This document shows, piece by piece, positions 24,724 through 32,621 of a stretch of 60,957 nucleotides of DNA. The DNA lies in the NCBI GenBank assembly GCA_028287465.1, contig JAQBPO010000011.1, positions 1 to 60,957 of the forward strand. The letters are read 5' to 3'. The stretch's first letter is position 1, and each line of letters opens with the position of its first letter. The notes beneath the pieces are model-generated. The model made no database searches. It was not told the DNA's origin and saw nothing but the letters and a program-made list of their open reading frames with translations. Origin of the DNA: Fibrobacterota bacterium (GTDB taxonomy: Bacteria > Fibrobacterota > Fibrobacteria > UBA11236). Both the position numbers and the translations under genes were made by a program.

Positions 24724-26181
24724 CTATTCCAGGACGGTCTGCTTCAGCACCTTTCCCAGGGCGTCCCAATCGATGCGGAACCTACGCTTCTTCCCATCGG
24801 GCCGGAAATCGTTCAACACCACGTCGATGACCTTGTTCTCATAACGCCCCATGGCCTCGGCCGTGTGGCCCGACCCGAAGTCCGCCGTGAGCTCCAGGCC
24901 GCCCGTGATCGAGAGCTCCCGGGAAGCCACCGGCGCATCCGGCGTGAATACGAACTTCGTGGTCGCCAAATCCTTGCGCCATACCGCGTCCAGGGAATAT
25001 CGGAGCAACGCGTTGTCGGAGAACTTCTTGGGCGCATCGCCCAGGATGACCCGGTAGCGCGCCGTCTTCTCCACCAGCCTGGCGGCCTCGGGGAATTCCA
25101 CATGATGGGCCACCACCACCGTATCCCCGGGGGCGAAGGTGGAATCGATGCCGTTGCGGAAGCCGCGTACGGACCATGCCACCTTGCGGCCGTCCTTTTC
25201 AATGCGCGTTTCCCGGAAGGAGATGGGATAGGTCTTCCCTTCCTCCTTGAACAGCACGGCCCGCATCCTCTGGGTTACGGACTCGACCGATGGGCGCAAG
25301 GCCGGTGTCGGGGTCTGCTGCCGGAAGTCCACCACGCCGGAATCCCCGGCGCCCCACAGTGTCCCGTCGCCGTCGGCATCGACGATGTCGAAGGACTCCA
25401 AGGTGTCCGGGCTCGCGCCCGCCACGGTGCGGGTGCGAATGAAAGCGTAATGGACGGGAAGGTTGTCGCCTTTGGCCGCGATATCGTCGTCCGGCCCGGC
25501 TAGGCTCACGTAATGGCGGACGCGGAATCCGGCCGGCGCGAATGCGGGGAGGCGTTCATGGAAGGTGCCGCGATCGAACCCGCCCGCGGAATCCGTATTC
25601 TCATAGCGCCAGGCCAGGCGCCGCTCTGAAGCTTTCCAGAGCTCCGCGCCCTTGGCCTCGAGGATCAATTCGTTCCCGATGACGCTGTCCTTGGCCTTGT
25701 CGTCATAGCGGAAGGTGAGGGTATCGCCTTTGATCCTGAGGAGGGTCTCCTGTTCGTGGATGCGGCGCGCCACCTTCAGGGCGGCGGTATCGGAGAGATC
25801 CCAATAGACCGTGTCCGAGAGCGCGGCGGCCGCGGCTCCCGATTTTCCTGCCCCGAAGCCCGAGACAGCACCCCCGACCCCTCCCGCTCCCGCGCCGGTT
25901 TTGGGCTTTGCAGACAGGCTTTCCGGAGCGACGATCAAGGAGTCCGCGCCCGAGAAACCGGGCAGGGCGGACGGGATGGCCGAGAACTGATCCCATTCCA
26001 CGTGATCGGAAATATGGGACGAGGCCGCCATGCCCAAGGCGACGGTGTTCGGGAAATCCTGCGCGCCGCCGGCGACCTTGGTTTCGGTCCCGAAAAGGCA
26101 TCCGGAGAGGAACAGGCCCGCGGCGGATGAAAGTGCCGCGGCCAAGAGCGGGAAGAAGCGATGGGATCCGGGATGGCGCAT
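24724..26181 (-). CDS. Lipoprotein of unknown function paired with TIGR02147 gene
   Basis: Protein of 485 aa with lipobox LSGC at the end of a long signal peptide. The body is beta-rich and charged with several WxLSD- and DTVYWD-type strands and a short Gly/Ala-rich linker near residue 105-120 (GAGAGGVGGAVSGFGAG). No family recognised. It begins 4 nt after the stop of the TIGR02147 gene upstream, so it is co-translated with that regulator. It is unrelated in sequence to the kelch lipoprotein of the other module as far as I can see. Confidence 0.75.
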   Translation of the reverse strand: MRHPGSHRFFPLLAAALSSAAGLFLSGCLFGTETKVAGGAQDFPNTVALGMAASSHISDHVEWDQFSAIPSALPGFSGADSLIVAPESLSAKPKTGAGAGGVGGAVSGFGAGKSGAAAAALSDTVYWDLSDTAALKVARRIHEQETLLRIKGDTLTFRYDDKAKDSVIGNELILEAKGAELWKASERRLAWRYENTDSAGGFDRGTFHERLPAFAPAGFRVRHYVSLAGPDDDIAAKGDNLPVHYAFIRTRTVAGASPDTLESFDIVDADGDGTLWGAGDSGVVDFRQQTPTPALRPSVESVTQRMRAVLFKEEGKTYPISFRETRIEKDGRKVAWSVRGFRNGIDSTFAPGDTVVVAHHVEFPEAARLVEKTARYRVILGDAPKKFSDNALLRYSLDAVWRKDLATTKFVFTPDAPVASRELSITGGLELTADFGSGHTAEAMGRYENKVIDVVLNDFRPDGKKRRFRIDWDALGKVLKQTVLE

Positions 26182-26185
26182 AAGG

Positions 26186-27058
26186 CTATTTCCGCTTTTT
26201 GGTTTTGGGAAAATACTGCAGGCTCAGCTGCATCAGCCCCGTGGGCTTGCCGCCGTCCTTGGCCACGAGGTCCAGCACCTCCCGTCGGAAGCGTTCGATC
26301 TCCTCGCGCAACCTGGCGCGCGTCTCGTCGCTCACGGAGAGCAGCAAGGTGGATACGTGCCTGTCCTCGGGGCCATGGCGGAACAGGGATTCCGCGGCCT
26401 GCAGGATCCATTCCCGATTGAGGCGGCGCACCAGGGCGCCCATGGTTTCCGGCGGTTCCACGAAAGCCTGGGTGACGGCATAGCGGCCGTCCGGACCTTG
26501 CTTCACCAGCTCCCACTCACACAGGTCCCGGATGAATTTCTTCAGCGCGGCCGGGGCGATGGGCGGATCGAAGGCGCCTCCGAAGGCTTCGTAATCGCCG
26601 CGGAAGTCCAGGGCATGCAGGGCGCTGTAGACGAGCGGATAGTGGAAGTCCTGGTAGTATTTCACCAGGGACGGGCTGAGGCGCGCGAAGCGGCTGCGGT
26701 TGCGCCGGTACAGGATCTCCTTGTAAATCCCCTGGCGCTCCGCGTCCTTCTTGGATTGGCCGAAGTCCACCAGCAGCCGGAAGAATTCCGTTTCCGCCTC
26801 GTTGAGATCGAAAGCCGCCGCCGTCTTCTTCACGGCATTGTCGCTCAAGGTGCGCTTGCCCGCGATCACGTCGAGCAGATAGCCGGGATTGGCGATGCCG
26901 GCATCCTTGGCGAACTTGCGATAGGAATACTCGCCGTCCTTATCCTTCCGGTACTGGAAGACCTCCTTCAGGAAGACCCGGAAGTCGTCGTAACGGTAGA
27001 TGTTCGGCGCCGGCGATTCCTCAGGGGCATCGGGACGCGGCTCGGACTTGGCGGCCAT
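26186..27058 (-). CDS. TIGR02147 family protein (putative regulator), second copy
   Basis: Protein of 290 aa, homologous to the 23782 gene product: NIYRYDDFRVFLKEVFQY at the start, the HTH-like YSYRKFAKDAGIANPGYL, the TLSDNAVKKTAAAFDLNEAE helix block and the closing LMQLSLQYFPKTKK. Its N-terminus has a short Pro/Glu-rich extension. It has a good promoter at 27083-27111 and GGAAAT as ribosome site. It likely controls its own operon and the lipoprotein 4 nt downstream (inference). Confidence 0.9.
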   Translation of the reverse strand: MAAKSEPRPDAPEESPAPNIYRYDDFRVFLKEVFQYRKDKDGEYSYRKFAKDAGIANPGYLLDVIAGKRTLSDNAVKKTAAAFDLNEAETEFFRLLVDFGQSKKDAERQGIYKEILYRRNRSRFARLSPSLVKYYQDFHYPLVYSALHALDFRGDYEAFGGAFDPPIAPAALKKFIRDLCEWELVKQGPDGRYAVTQAFVEPPETMGALVRRLNREWILQAAESLFRHGPEDRHVSTLLLSVSDETRARLREEIERFRREVLDLVAKDGGKPTGLMQLSLQYFPKTKKRK

Positions 27059-27082
27059 GGACGGGATTTCCTCTTTCCCTTA

Positions 27083-27111
27083 AAGATGCCCCGGAATGCA
27101 AATAAAGTCAA
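27083..27111 (-). promoter_or_regulatory. Predicted sigma-70 promoter of the TIGR02147 operon
   Basis: On the minus strand TTGACT (27111-27106), 17-nt spacer, CATCTT (27088-27083). Upstream lies an A/T-rich stretch typical of an UP element. The leader would be about 20 nt with a ribosome site. Confidence 0.5.
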
Positions 27112-27334
27112 TCAAAACCTAAAAATGGAATAACAAAAAAAAGAAAAAAGGTTAATAAAAAGGCCAAAATAGCCTTAAATTAGATATTGCAGGCCAAAGA
27201 GGGTTTGGAAAATGATAACGCGAAAAAGCCTACCTTCTTATCCCCACGCGCCAAAAGCATAAAGAAGTACGCCCAAACCGACGCGACCCTCCCGACGCCG
27301 TGGTCATCCGTGGCTTTCACCGAGCCGTCGCTGC

Positions 27335-27542
27335 GTGCCCGGGCGGGGGCGCGGGGGTCCGGCGTATTACAAGCGGATGACATCCTGGAAATGGGGATTT
27401 GAACCTGCGAATCGAACGACTGCGCGCCCGGCGAGAGCCCCTGAAATAAGGTGCGCAGGCATCCCATTTCCAGGATGTCCATCGCCAACACAGCCAAGTC
27501 CAGCGCCGTTCACGCCGGACCCCCGCGCCCCCGCCCGGGCAC
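27335..27542. repeat. Nested inverted repeat, 31-bp perfect outer arms
   Basis: Outer arms 27335-27365 and 27512-27542 are perfect reverse complements over 31 bp and extremely GC-rich. Inside, 27379-27395 and 27463-27479 are perfect reverse complements over 17 bp. Still further in, CCTGCG (27404-27409) pairs with CGCAGG (27454-27459). The whole 208 bp can fold as one rod with internal loops, as RNA or as a cruciform. No target-site duplication flanks it and no open reading frame fits. It lies just downstream of the nine-gene operon that ends at 27602. Confidence 0.9.
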
Positions 27543-27601
27543 CCCACCGCCCCCTGGAAGCGGCACCGGATCGCCCCGCCGCGAGACCGCGCCGCCAAAA
27601 A

Positions 27602-28822
27602 TCAGAAGTACTTCTTAAGCACTTTCTTATTCGCGATGAAGTAGTCCACCCCCGAAAGCAAGGTCACCAAGGTCACGAAGCTCATCAGGGAGTAGGGGAT
27701 ATAGGCCCAGATTTCCGGCCAGTACCGGGTATGCGGCGCGAAGCGCTGCAACAGGGTGTCCACGGTTTCCAGGACCAGGATGGTGATGATGGCCGTGCCC
27801 TGGAGGGCGGTCTTCCATTTGCCGCTCCGGCGCGCGTCGATGGTCACGCCCGAGGCCGCTCCCAAGGTGCGCAAGGTTTCCACCGTGGATTCGCGGAAGA
27901 AGATCACGGCGACCATCCACACCGCCGCGTAGCCCGAAGCGAGGAAGCAGAGGAAGATGGCCATGTTGGAGATCTTGTCGGAGTAGGGATCCAGGAACTT
28001 GCCCAGGGTGCTCACCTCGCCTCGCTTTCGGGCCAGGTAGCCGTCCAGGCCGTCGCTGGCCACGAAGAAGATGGCGAGGAGGGCGGCCAGGATCTTGAAG
28101 GTCAGGTGGTTGTCCTGGTAGACCAGGTTGTTGTCGTAGAAGAAGACCCAGATGAAAACGGGAGCGAGGAGGATGCGGCTGAAGGTGACCTGGGTGGCCA
28201 GGGATACGGGTTTGCGGGATTCCTCGTCCCGGTAGTAGAAGTAGAGGTACCCGATGCTGGTGGCGATGATCATCAGGATGGTGGTCACCATCATGATGCC
28301 GGACCAATGCTCGGAGTTCCACACGTAGAGCATCATGGTGATGTTGAGGGACAGGGTCGTGAACTTGCCCCAGATCGTCTTGAGGGGCAGTTCCCGGTGA
28401 TCCTTGAGCAGGGCGATGGAGAAGATCAGGTAGAAGATGTTCCGCAGGGTCAGGGTGATCAGGCCGGCGCAGAGCATGGTGGGGAAATCCTCGTTGGGAT
28501 CCCAGAGCAGGCGCAGGAACAGCACGAGGAAGATCAGGTTGCCGAGGAGCTTCTCCCCGAGTTCCAGCCAGAACAGGGCGATGGGGCGTTCGATGTCCTC
28601 GTGCTGGAGCTTGAAGGAAGCCCAGAAGCCCATCAGGAGGGACGCGGAAAGGAAGACGGTGGCCCAAAGGGGGCGCTCCAGGAACAGGCAGGCCAGGGCG
28701 GCGATGAAGGTGCCCAGCTTGGTGAGGACCCAGACCCGGCCCGCGATGCGTTTGGGTTCCAGGCTTTCCCCGGCGGGCGTGGTGCTCGCGGCCGCTCCGG
28801 CGGGTAGGTCATCCATGTCCAT
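27602..28822 (-). CDS. CDP-alcohol phosphatidyltransferase with degenerate N-terminal copy
   Basis: Membrane enzyme of 406 aa. The C-terminal half (about 205-400) has the full family motif, DGLDGYLARKRG followed by LGKFLDPYSDK near residues 255-281, so it should transfer a phosphatidyl group from CDP-diacylglycerol to an alcohol, as PgsA does with glycerol-3-phosphate. The N-terminal half (about 25-190) looks like a second copy of the fold with the catalytic aspartates lost: LELGEKLLGN stands where LDPYSDK should be, and IWGKFTTLSLNITMML mirrors SGKWKTALQGTAIITI. Usual PgsA length is about 180-200 aa. Last gene of the trpB-led cluster, 66 nt after the CPBP gene. Confidence 0.82.
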   Translation of the reverse strand: MDMDDLPAGAAASTTPAGESLEPKRIAGRVWVLTKLGTFIAALACLFLERPLWATVFLSASLLMGFWASFKLQHEDIERPIALFWLELGEKLLGNLIFLVLFLRLLWDPNEDFPTMLCAGLITLTLRNIFYLIFSIALLKDHRELPLKTIWGKFTTLSLNITMMLYVWNSEHWSGIMMVTTILMIIATSIGYLYFYYRDEESRKPVSLATQVTFSRILLAPVFIWVFFYDNNLVYQDNHLTFKILAALLAIFFVASDGLDGYLARKRGEVSTLGKFLDPYSDKISNMAIFLCFLASGYAAVWMVAVIFFRESTVETLRTLGAASGVTIDARRSGKWKTALQGTAIITILVLETVDTLLQRFAPHTRYWPEIWAYIPYSLMSFVTLVTLLSGVDYFIANKKVLKKYF

Positions 28823-28888
28823 AAGTATAGGAAAATCCGTTCCTTGGGCCAGGGACGCAACGGAAAGCGGTCCGGAACCGCAGGTCCT

Positions 28889-29872
28889 TTAAAGGGGAAT
28901 GGGGGCGGTAACCCTGAAAGTGGAAGCGGTTCCATCGGATCGGCGCGTCGTCAGGGCCTGGGCCGTGAAGATGACGGCGTCCCACCAGGTATGCACGAAG
29001 ATGGATTCGGACAGGGTCCACCCGTTCTTGCGCGTCAGGTAGCCGAAATAATACCCCAACAGGAACTGGGGCCAGGGGACGCGGTTGTCCCGGCCGTAGT
29101 GGGCCGCGCCGAAAAGCAGGGCCTGGGCGCCATTGGCGAGCCACCACCTTTGGCCCGTGTACTCATAGGCCATGGGAAGCAGCCAACCGCGGAAGACCGC
29201 TTCCTCGGAAAGGCCGGCATTGTAGGACAAGGCCCCGCTGAAGGCGAGGTCATCCGCGGTGAAGGTCCAATCCGCGTCGGAACGCCGGGAACGTTCGTCC
29301 ACGACCAGGTACCCCATGGCCCCGGCCAGCAGGCCGAGGGGGATTGCGGAAGTGAGCTTGGCCAGGTGGCCGAAGCGGGCGGGGGAAACGGCCATGTCAC
29401 CGAGGGATTCATCCTCCGTGAGGAAAAGGTAGCGGCCGTTCTCATCCTGGAACCGGGGCACGGAGGAGCGGAAGGCGGAATACGCGCTCAGGAAACCGCT
29501 GCCCTGATAGGCCATGGATCCCAGCGCCATCTTCCGGTAGGACCAGGATTCGGTGTCGAAGAGGGTGGCCGGATCGTCGCTGAGGCCCTGCTCGGGGATT
29601 TCCGAGGCGCCGCTCTGGTAGAGCAGGACCCCGCCGAGCGCGGCCCCGGTATACAGGGCGCCGGACCATTCGCCCTGGAAATACTGCCCGAAACCGGGAA
29701 TCAGGACGCTGGGGAAGGGGAGGAGCAGATCCGATTTGAAACGGGAATGGGCGCATTCCTCGGCGCCTGCCCGAAGGGGGAGGAGAGCGATCAGGACGAC
29801 CGGCAGAACGATGCCGGGTTTGAGGATGCGATGGAGGACGCCGTTGAAGGCGCGGAAGGGGGCGGATCCCAT
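28889..29872 (-). CDS. CPBP family intramembrane glutamic protease
   Basis: Membrane protein of 327 aa. The C-terminal 150 residues hold the CPBP (Abi/CAAX protease-like) motifs: EEAVFRGW, LFGAAHYG and HTWWDAVIF, which supply the catalytic Glu, Arg, His and Asp positions. The N-terminal half has a signal-like helix and a segment resembling small DUF5683-type membrane proteins (LIPGFGQYFQGEWSGALY). ATG at 29872 is 10 nt after recN. Substrates of bacterial CPBP proteases are mostly unknown. Confidence 0.82.
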   Translation of the reverse strand: MGSAPFRAFNGVLHRILKPGIVLPVVLIALLPLRAGAEECAHSRFKSDLLLPFPSVLIPGFGQYFQGEWSGALYTGAALGGVLLYQSGASEIPEQGLSDDPATLFDTESWSYRKMALGSMAYQGSGFLSAYSAFRSSVPRFQDENGRYLFLTEDESLGDMAVSPARFGHLAKLTSAIPLGLLAGAMGYLVVDERSRRSDADWTFTADDLAFSGALSYNAGLSEEAVFRGWLLPMAYEYTGQRWWLANGAQALLFGAAHYGRDNRVPWPQFLLGYYFGYLTRKNGWTLSESIFVHTWWDAVIFTAQALTTRRSDGTASTFRVTAPIPL

Positions 29873-29882
29873 TCGGTCCCGC

Positions 29883-31568
29883 CTAGTCCTGCGCCAACAG
29901 TTCCCGGGCATGCTTCAGGGTGGCCTGCGAGCTTTCGTCGCCCATCATGCGCGCCAGCTCCTGCACGCGTTCCTTGGGGGACAAGGGAATCACGCGCGTT
30001 ACCGTGCGGCCGCCTTCTAGCTCCTTGACCACCCTTTGCTGATGCGCGGCCTGGGCCGCCACCTGGTGCAGGTGGGTGATGACGATGAGCTGGTGGTGGC
30101 CCGCCAGTTCCTTCAGGGACTCGCCGACCCGGTTGGCCGTCACGCCGCCGATGCCGGTGTCGAGTTCGTCGAAGACCAGCAGGGGCCGGGGATCGCTTTG
30201 CGCCAAGGCGGATTTGATGGAAAGCATGATGCGGGAGATTTCGCCGCCGGAAGCGATTTGCTTCAGGGGTTTGGCCGGCTCCCCGGGATTGGAGGCCAGG
30301 AAGAATTCCAATTGATCGTAGCCCGTTGGGCCCAGCCCGGCGGGGCCCGCGGCCGTGGGGGCTTCCGATTTGATGCGGGTCTGGAAGGACGCGCCTTCCA
30401 TGCCCAGGCCCTTGAGCTTGGCGTTCACCTCCTTGTCGAAGGCGCGGCTGGCGTCATGGCGCTTCTTGCTCAGGGCGTTGGCCAGGGCGATGGCCTTGGC
30501 GAAGCTGGCGCCGAGCCTTTCCTTGAGGTCGCCGATATCGGCTTCCGAATTCTCGAAGCTTTCCAGATCCTTGATGCGCCGCTCACGCAGTTCCACCAGG
30601 CCGGCCATGTCGGTATGGTACTTGGCCTTGAGCTTCTGGATCAGGGCCAGCTTGGCGTTCAGTTCGTCCAGGCGGGCGGCATCGGCGCTGTGCGGCAGGC
30701 GGAAGCCGCGCAGGGCCCCGCGCAGGTCGGAAAGGCCGTCCTTGGCGGACTCCAGCGCCTGCATGTGCGCCTCGAAGGGATTGGGGGATACGAGCTTGCC
30801 CAGGCCCAGCAAGTCCCGCTGCAAGCGGGTGAGGTTGCCGAGCACGTCGCCCTCTTCGCCTTCCAGCACGGACAGGGATGATTGGAGGCAGGATGTGATC
30901 TTCTCCAGGGAGCTCTGGATCTTGAGCTCGGATTCGATGCGCTCCTCCTCGCCCGGGGACAGGGGGGCCTTTTCGAGCTCCTTGGCCTGGAATTTCAGGA
31001 AGTCGTACTGCTCGCGCACGCGCCGGGCCTTCTCTTCGGCCTCGCGCAGGCGATCCCCGATCTCCTTCCACTCGCGGTAACTCTTGTGGTACGTCTCCCC
31101 CTGGGCTTCCAGCTTCGCGAAGCCGTCCAGGAACTCCAGGTGGGTGGACGGATCGATGAGGGATTGCTGATGGTGCTGGCCGTGCAGGTCGACCAGGTGG
31201 GAGCCTATCTCCTCCAGGGCGGCCTGGGTAACGACGGAACCGTTCACGCGGCAGCGGTTCTTGCCCGCCGGAGTCAGCTCGCGCTCCAGGACGATGTCCC
31301 CGCTCTCCGGATCGACCTCCAGGCGTTCGAGCACGGCGCGCAGTCCCTTGGAGGGCGGCACGTCGAAAACGGCCTCCACCTTGAGCTTGTCGGCGCCCTG
31401 GCGGATCAGGTCCGCCTTGACCTTGGCGCCCAGGATGAATTTGAGGGCGTTCAGGAGGATGGATTTTCCCGCCCCGGTCTCGCCGGTCAAGGCCGTGAAC
31501 CCCGGGGCCCATTGCAGGTCGGCGGATTCGATGATGGCCAGATTGCGGATCTTCAGCTCACGCAGCAT
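29883..31568 (-). CDS. recN: DNA repair protein RecN
   Basis: SMC-like ATPase of 561 aa, normal RecN length. Walker A GETGAGKS at about residue 29, a central coiled-coil region (about 160-370), signature SGGEISRIMLSIKSA and Walker B PLLVFDELDTGIGG. RecN acts early in double-strand-break repair, probably holding DNA ends. It lies 48 nt after nadK in the same operon direction, a common bacterial arrangement (nadK-recN). Confidence 0.97.
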   Translation of the reverse strand: MLRELKIRNLAIIESADLQWAPGFTALTGETGAGKSILLNALKFILGAKVKADLIRQGADKLKVEAVFDVPPSKGLRAVLERLEVDPESGDIVLERELTPAGKNRCRVNGSVVTQAALEEIGSHLVDLHGQHHQQSLIDPSTHLEFLDGFAKLEAQGETYHKSYREWKEIGDRLREAEEKARRVREQYDFLKFQAKELEKAPLSPGEEERIESELKIQSSLEKITSCLQSSLSVLEGEEGDVLGNLTRLQRDLLGLGKLVSPNPFEAHMQALESAKDGLSDLRGALRGFRLPHSADAARLDELNAKLALIQKLKAKYHTDMAGLVELRERRIKDLESFENSEADIGDLKERLGASFAKAIALANALSKKRHDASRAFDKEVNAKLKGLGMEGASFQTRIKSEAPTAAGPAGLGPTGYDQLEFFLASNPGEPAKPLKQIASGGEISRIMLSIKSALAQSDPRPLLVFDELDTGIGGVTANRVGESLKELAGHHQLIVITHLHQVAAQAAHQQRVVKELEGGRTVTRVIPLSPKERVQELARMMGDESSQATLKHARELLAQD

Positions 31569-31616
31569 GCTTGCCTCCGGTGGCGGTGGATACCCTTTGC
31601 GGACGGACGGCGGGCC

Positions 31617-32621
31617 TCATGCGGTCCCCACGGTCGCGTCCCGGGAGCGGCGGGAGCCCGTCCAGCCCAGCTTGGAGCGCAAAGATTCAAAATACGAACT
31701 GCCCTTGGGCCGCACCAGCCGCACGCCGTCCTTGTGCTTGCGGATGAGGACGGTATGCTCCGGCTTGAGCTTGAACTGGTTCCGGCCGTCCACGAACATG
31801 TTGACCTCCTGGTCCCGGCCCAGGTTGCTGCGCACGCTCACCAACATGTAGTCCGGCAGGATCAGGGGACGCACGGAAAGCGAGGTCGGGTTCATGGGCG
31901 TCAACAGGAGGGAGTCGGCGGAAGGATGGATGATCGGGCCGCCGGCCGATAGGGCGTAGGCGGTGGAGCCCGTAGGGGTGGAGACCAGCAGGCCGTCCAC
32001 CCAGTAGTCCGTGAGGAACCGTCCCTGGGCCGTTACCTTGAGGTCGACCATCTGATGGCCCATCTGCCCGGTGAAGGCCACGTCGTTCAGGGCGATGTCC
32101 TCCAGCAGGCGGTCGCTTCCCTTGAAGACCTCCACTTGCAGCAGCATGCGCCTGCGATAGCTGTATTCGCGCCGCTGGATCTCGTCCAGGATCCGGCCCA
32201 GATCGTCGAGCGACGCGTCCGCCAGGAATCCCACCCGGCCCAGGTTCACGCCCAGGATGGGCGTGGAAGCGCCCCGCACCATCCGCGCCGCGGACAGGAA
32301 GGTGCCGTCCCCGCCCAGGGAAAGCAGCAGGTCCACCTTAGTGCACAGGAAGGCGTCCGGCTTGGTGGTGATGCCGTTGCGGGCGAAGGATTTCAGGTAA
32401 CCGTTGATGTACACCTTGATCCCGGGATTCGCTTCCGCCCAGTGCTGCAGGATATCCATCGCCGGCCCCATATTGCCCGAGAATGCCACGACGCCGATGG
32501 TGCGCACGTCCTTTTCCGGATACGTGATATGCAGGTCATGGGCCGAAATGGGATCGTGGGCCTCTTTCTCGGAGGCGTCGAGCTTGCGGCCGCGTTTCGC
32601 GAGGATGCTCTTGGGGGTCAT
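31617..32621 (-). CDS. nadK: NAD kinase
   Basis: Enzyme of 334 aa making NADP from NAD and ATP. LLSLGGDGTFL is the family GGDGT motif, followed by GVNLGRVGFLAD and the conserved NDVAF and DGLLVSTPTGSTAYALSAGGP. The N-terminal about 45 residues and the C-terminal about 35 basic residues extend the core. ATG at 32621 overlaps the stop of the EPSP-synthase-like gene (ATGA) and has GGAGA 7 nt upstream. Confidence 0.95.
   Translation of the reverse strand: MTPKSILAKRGRKLDASEKEAHDPISAHDLHITYPEKDVRTIGVVAFSGNMGPAMDILQHWAEANPGIKVYINGYLKSFARNGITTKPDAFLCTKVDLLLSLGGDGTFLSAARMVRGASTPILGVNLGRVGFLADASLDDLGRILDEIQRREYSYRRRMLLQVEVFKGSDRLLEDIALNDVAFTGQMGHQMVDLKVTAQGRFLTDYWVDGLLVSTPTGSTAYALSAGGPIIHPSADSLLLTPMNPTSLSVRPLILPDYMLVSVRSNLGRDQEVNMFVDGRNQFKLKPEHTVLIRKHKDGVRLVRPKGSSYFESLRSKLGWTGSRRSRDATVGTA

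Larger units (their letters stand above)
27059..27601. other. Intergenic region with promoter, A-rich stretch and inverted repeat
   Basis: About 540 bp without a credible gene. From left to right it has the promoter at 27083-27111; an A-rich stretch at 27112-27180 that could act as an UP element; a small stem AAGGC/GCCTT at 27160-27176 followed on the minus strand by T5 (weak terminator); about 150 bp with nothing recognisable; and the nested inverted repeat at 27335-27542. Confidence 0.6.

Noticed and set aside
27387-27471. Possible 85-nt tRNA on the minus strand inside the inverted repeat
   Set aside because: An acceptor-like stem GGAAATG/CATTTCC and a B-box GGTTCAAATCC are present, but the T stem does not pair and no D or anticodon arm forms; the stem is explained by the 17-bp inverted repeat.
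27335-28807. 490-codon plus-strand reading opposite the phosphatidyltransferase
   Set aside because: Acidic/His-rich shadow of membrane codons; no family or membrane logic.
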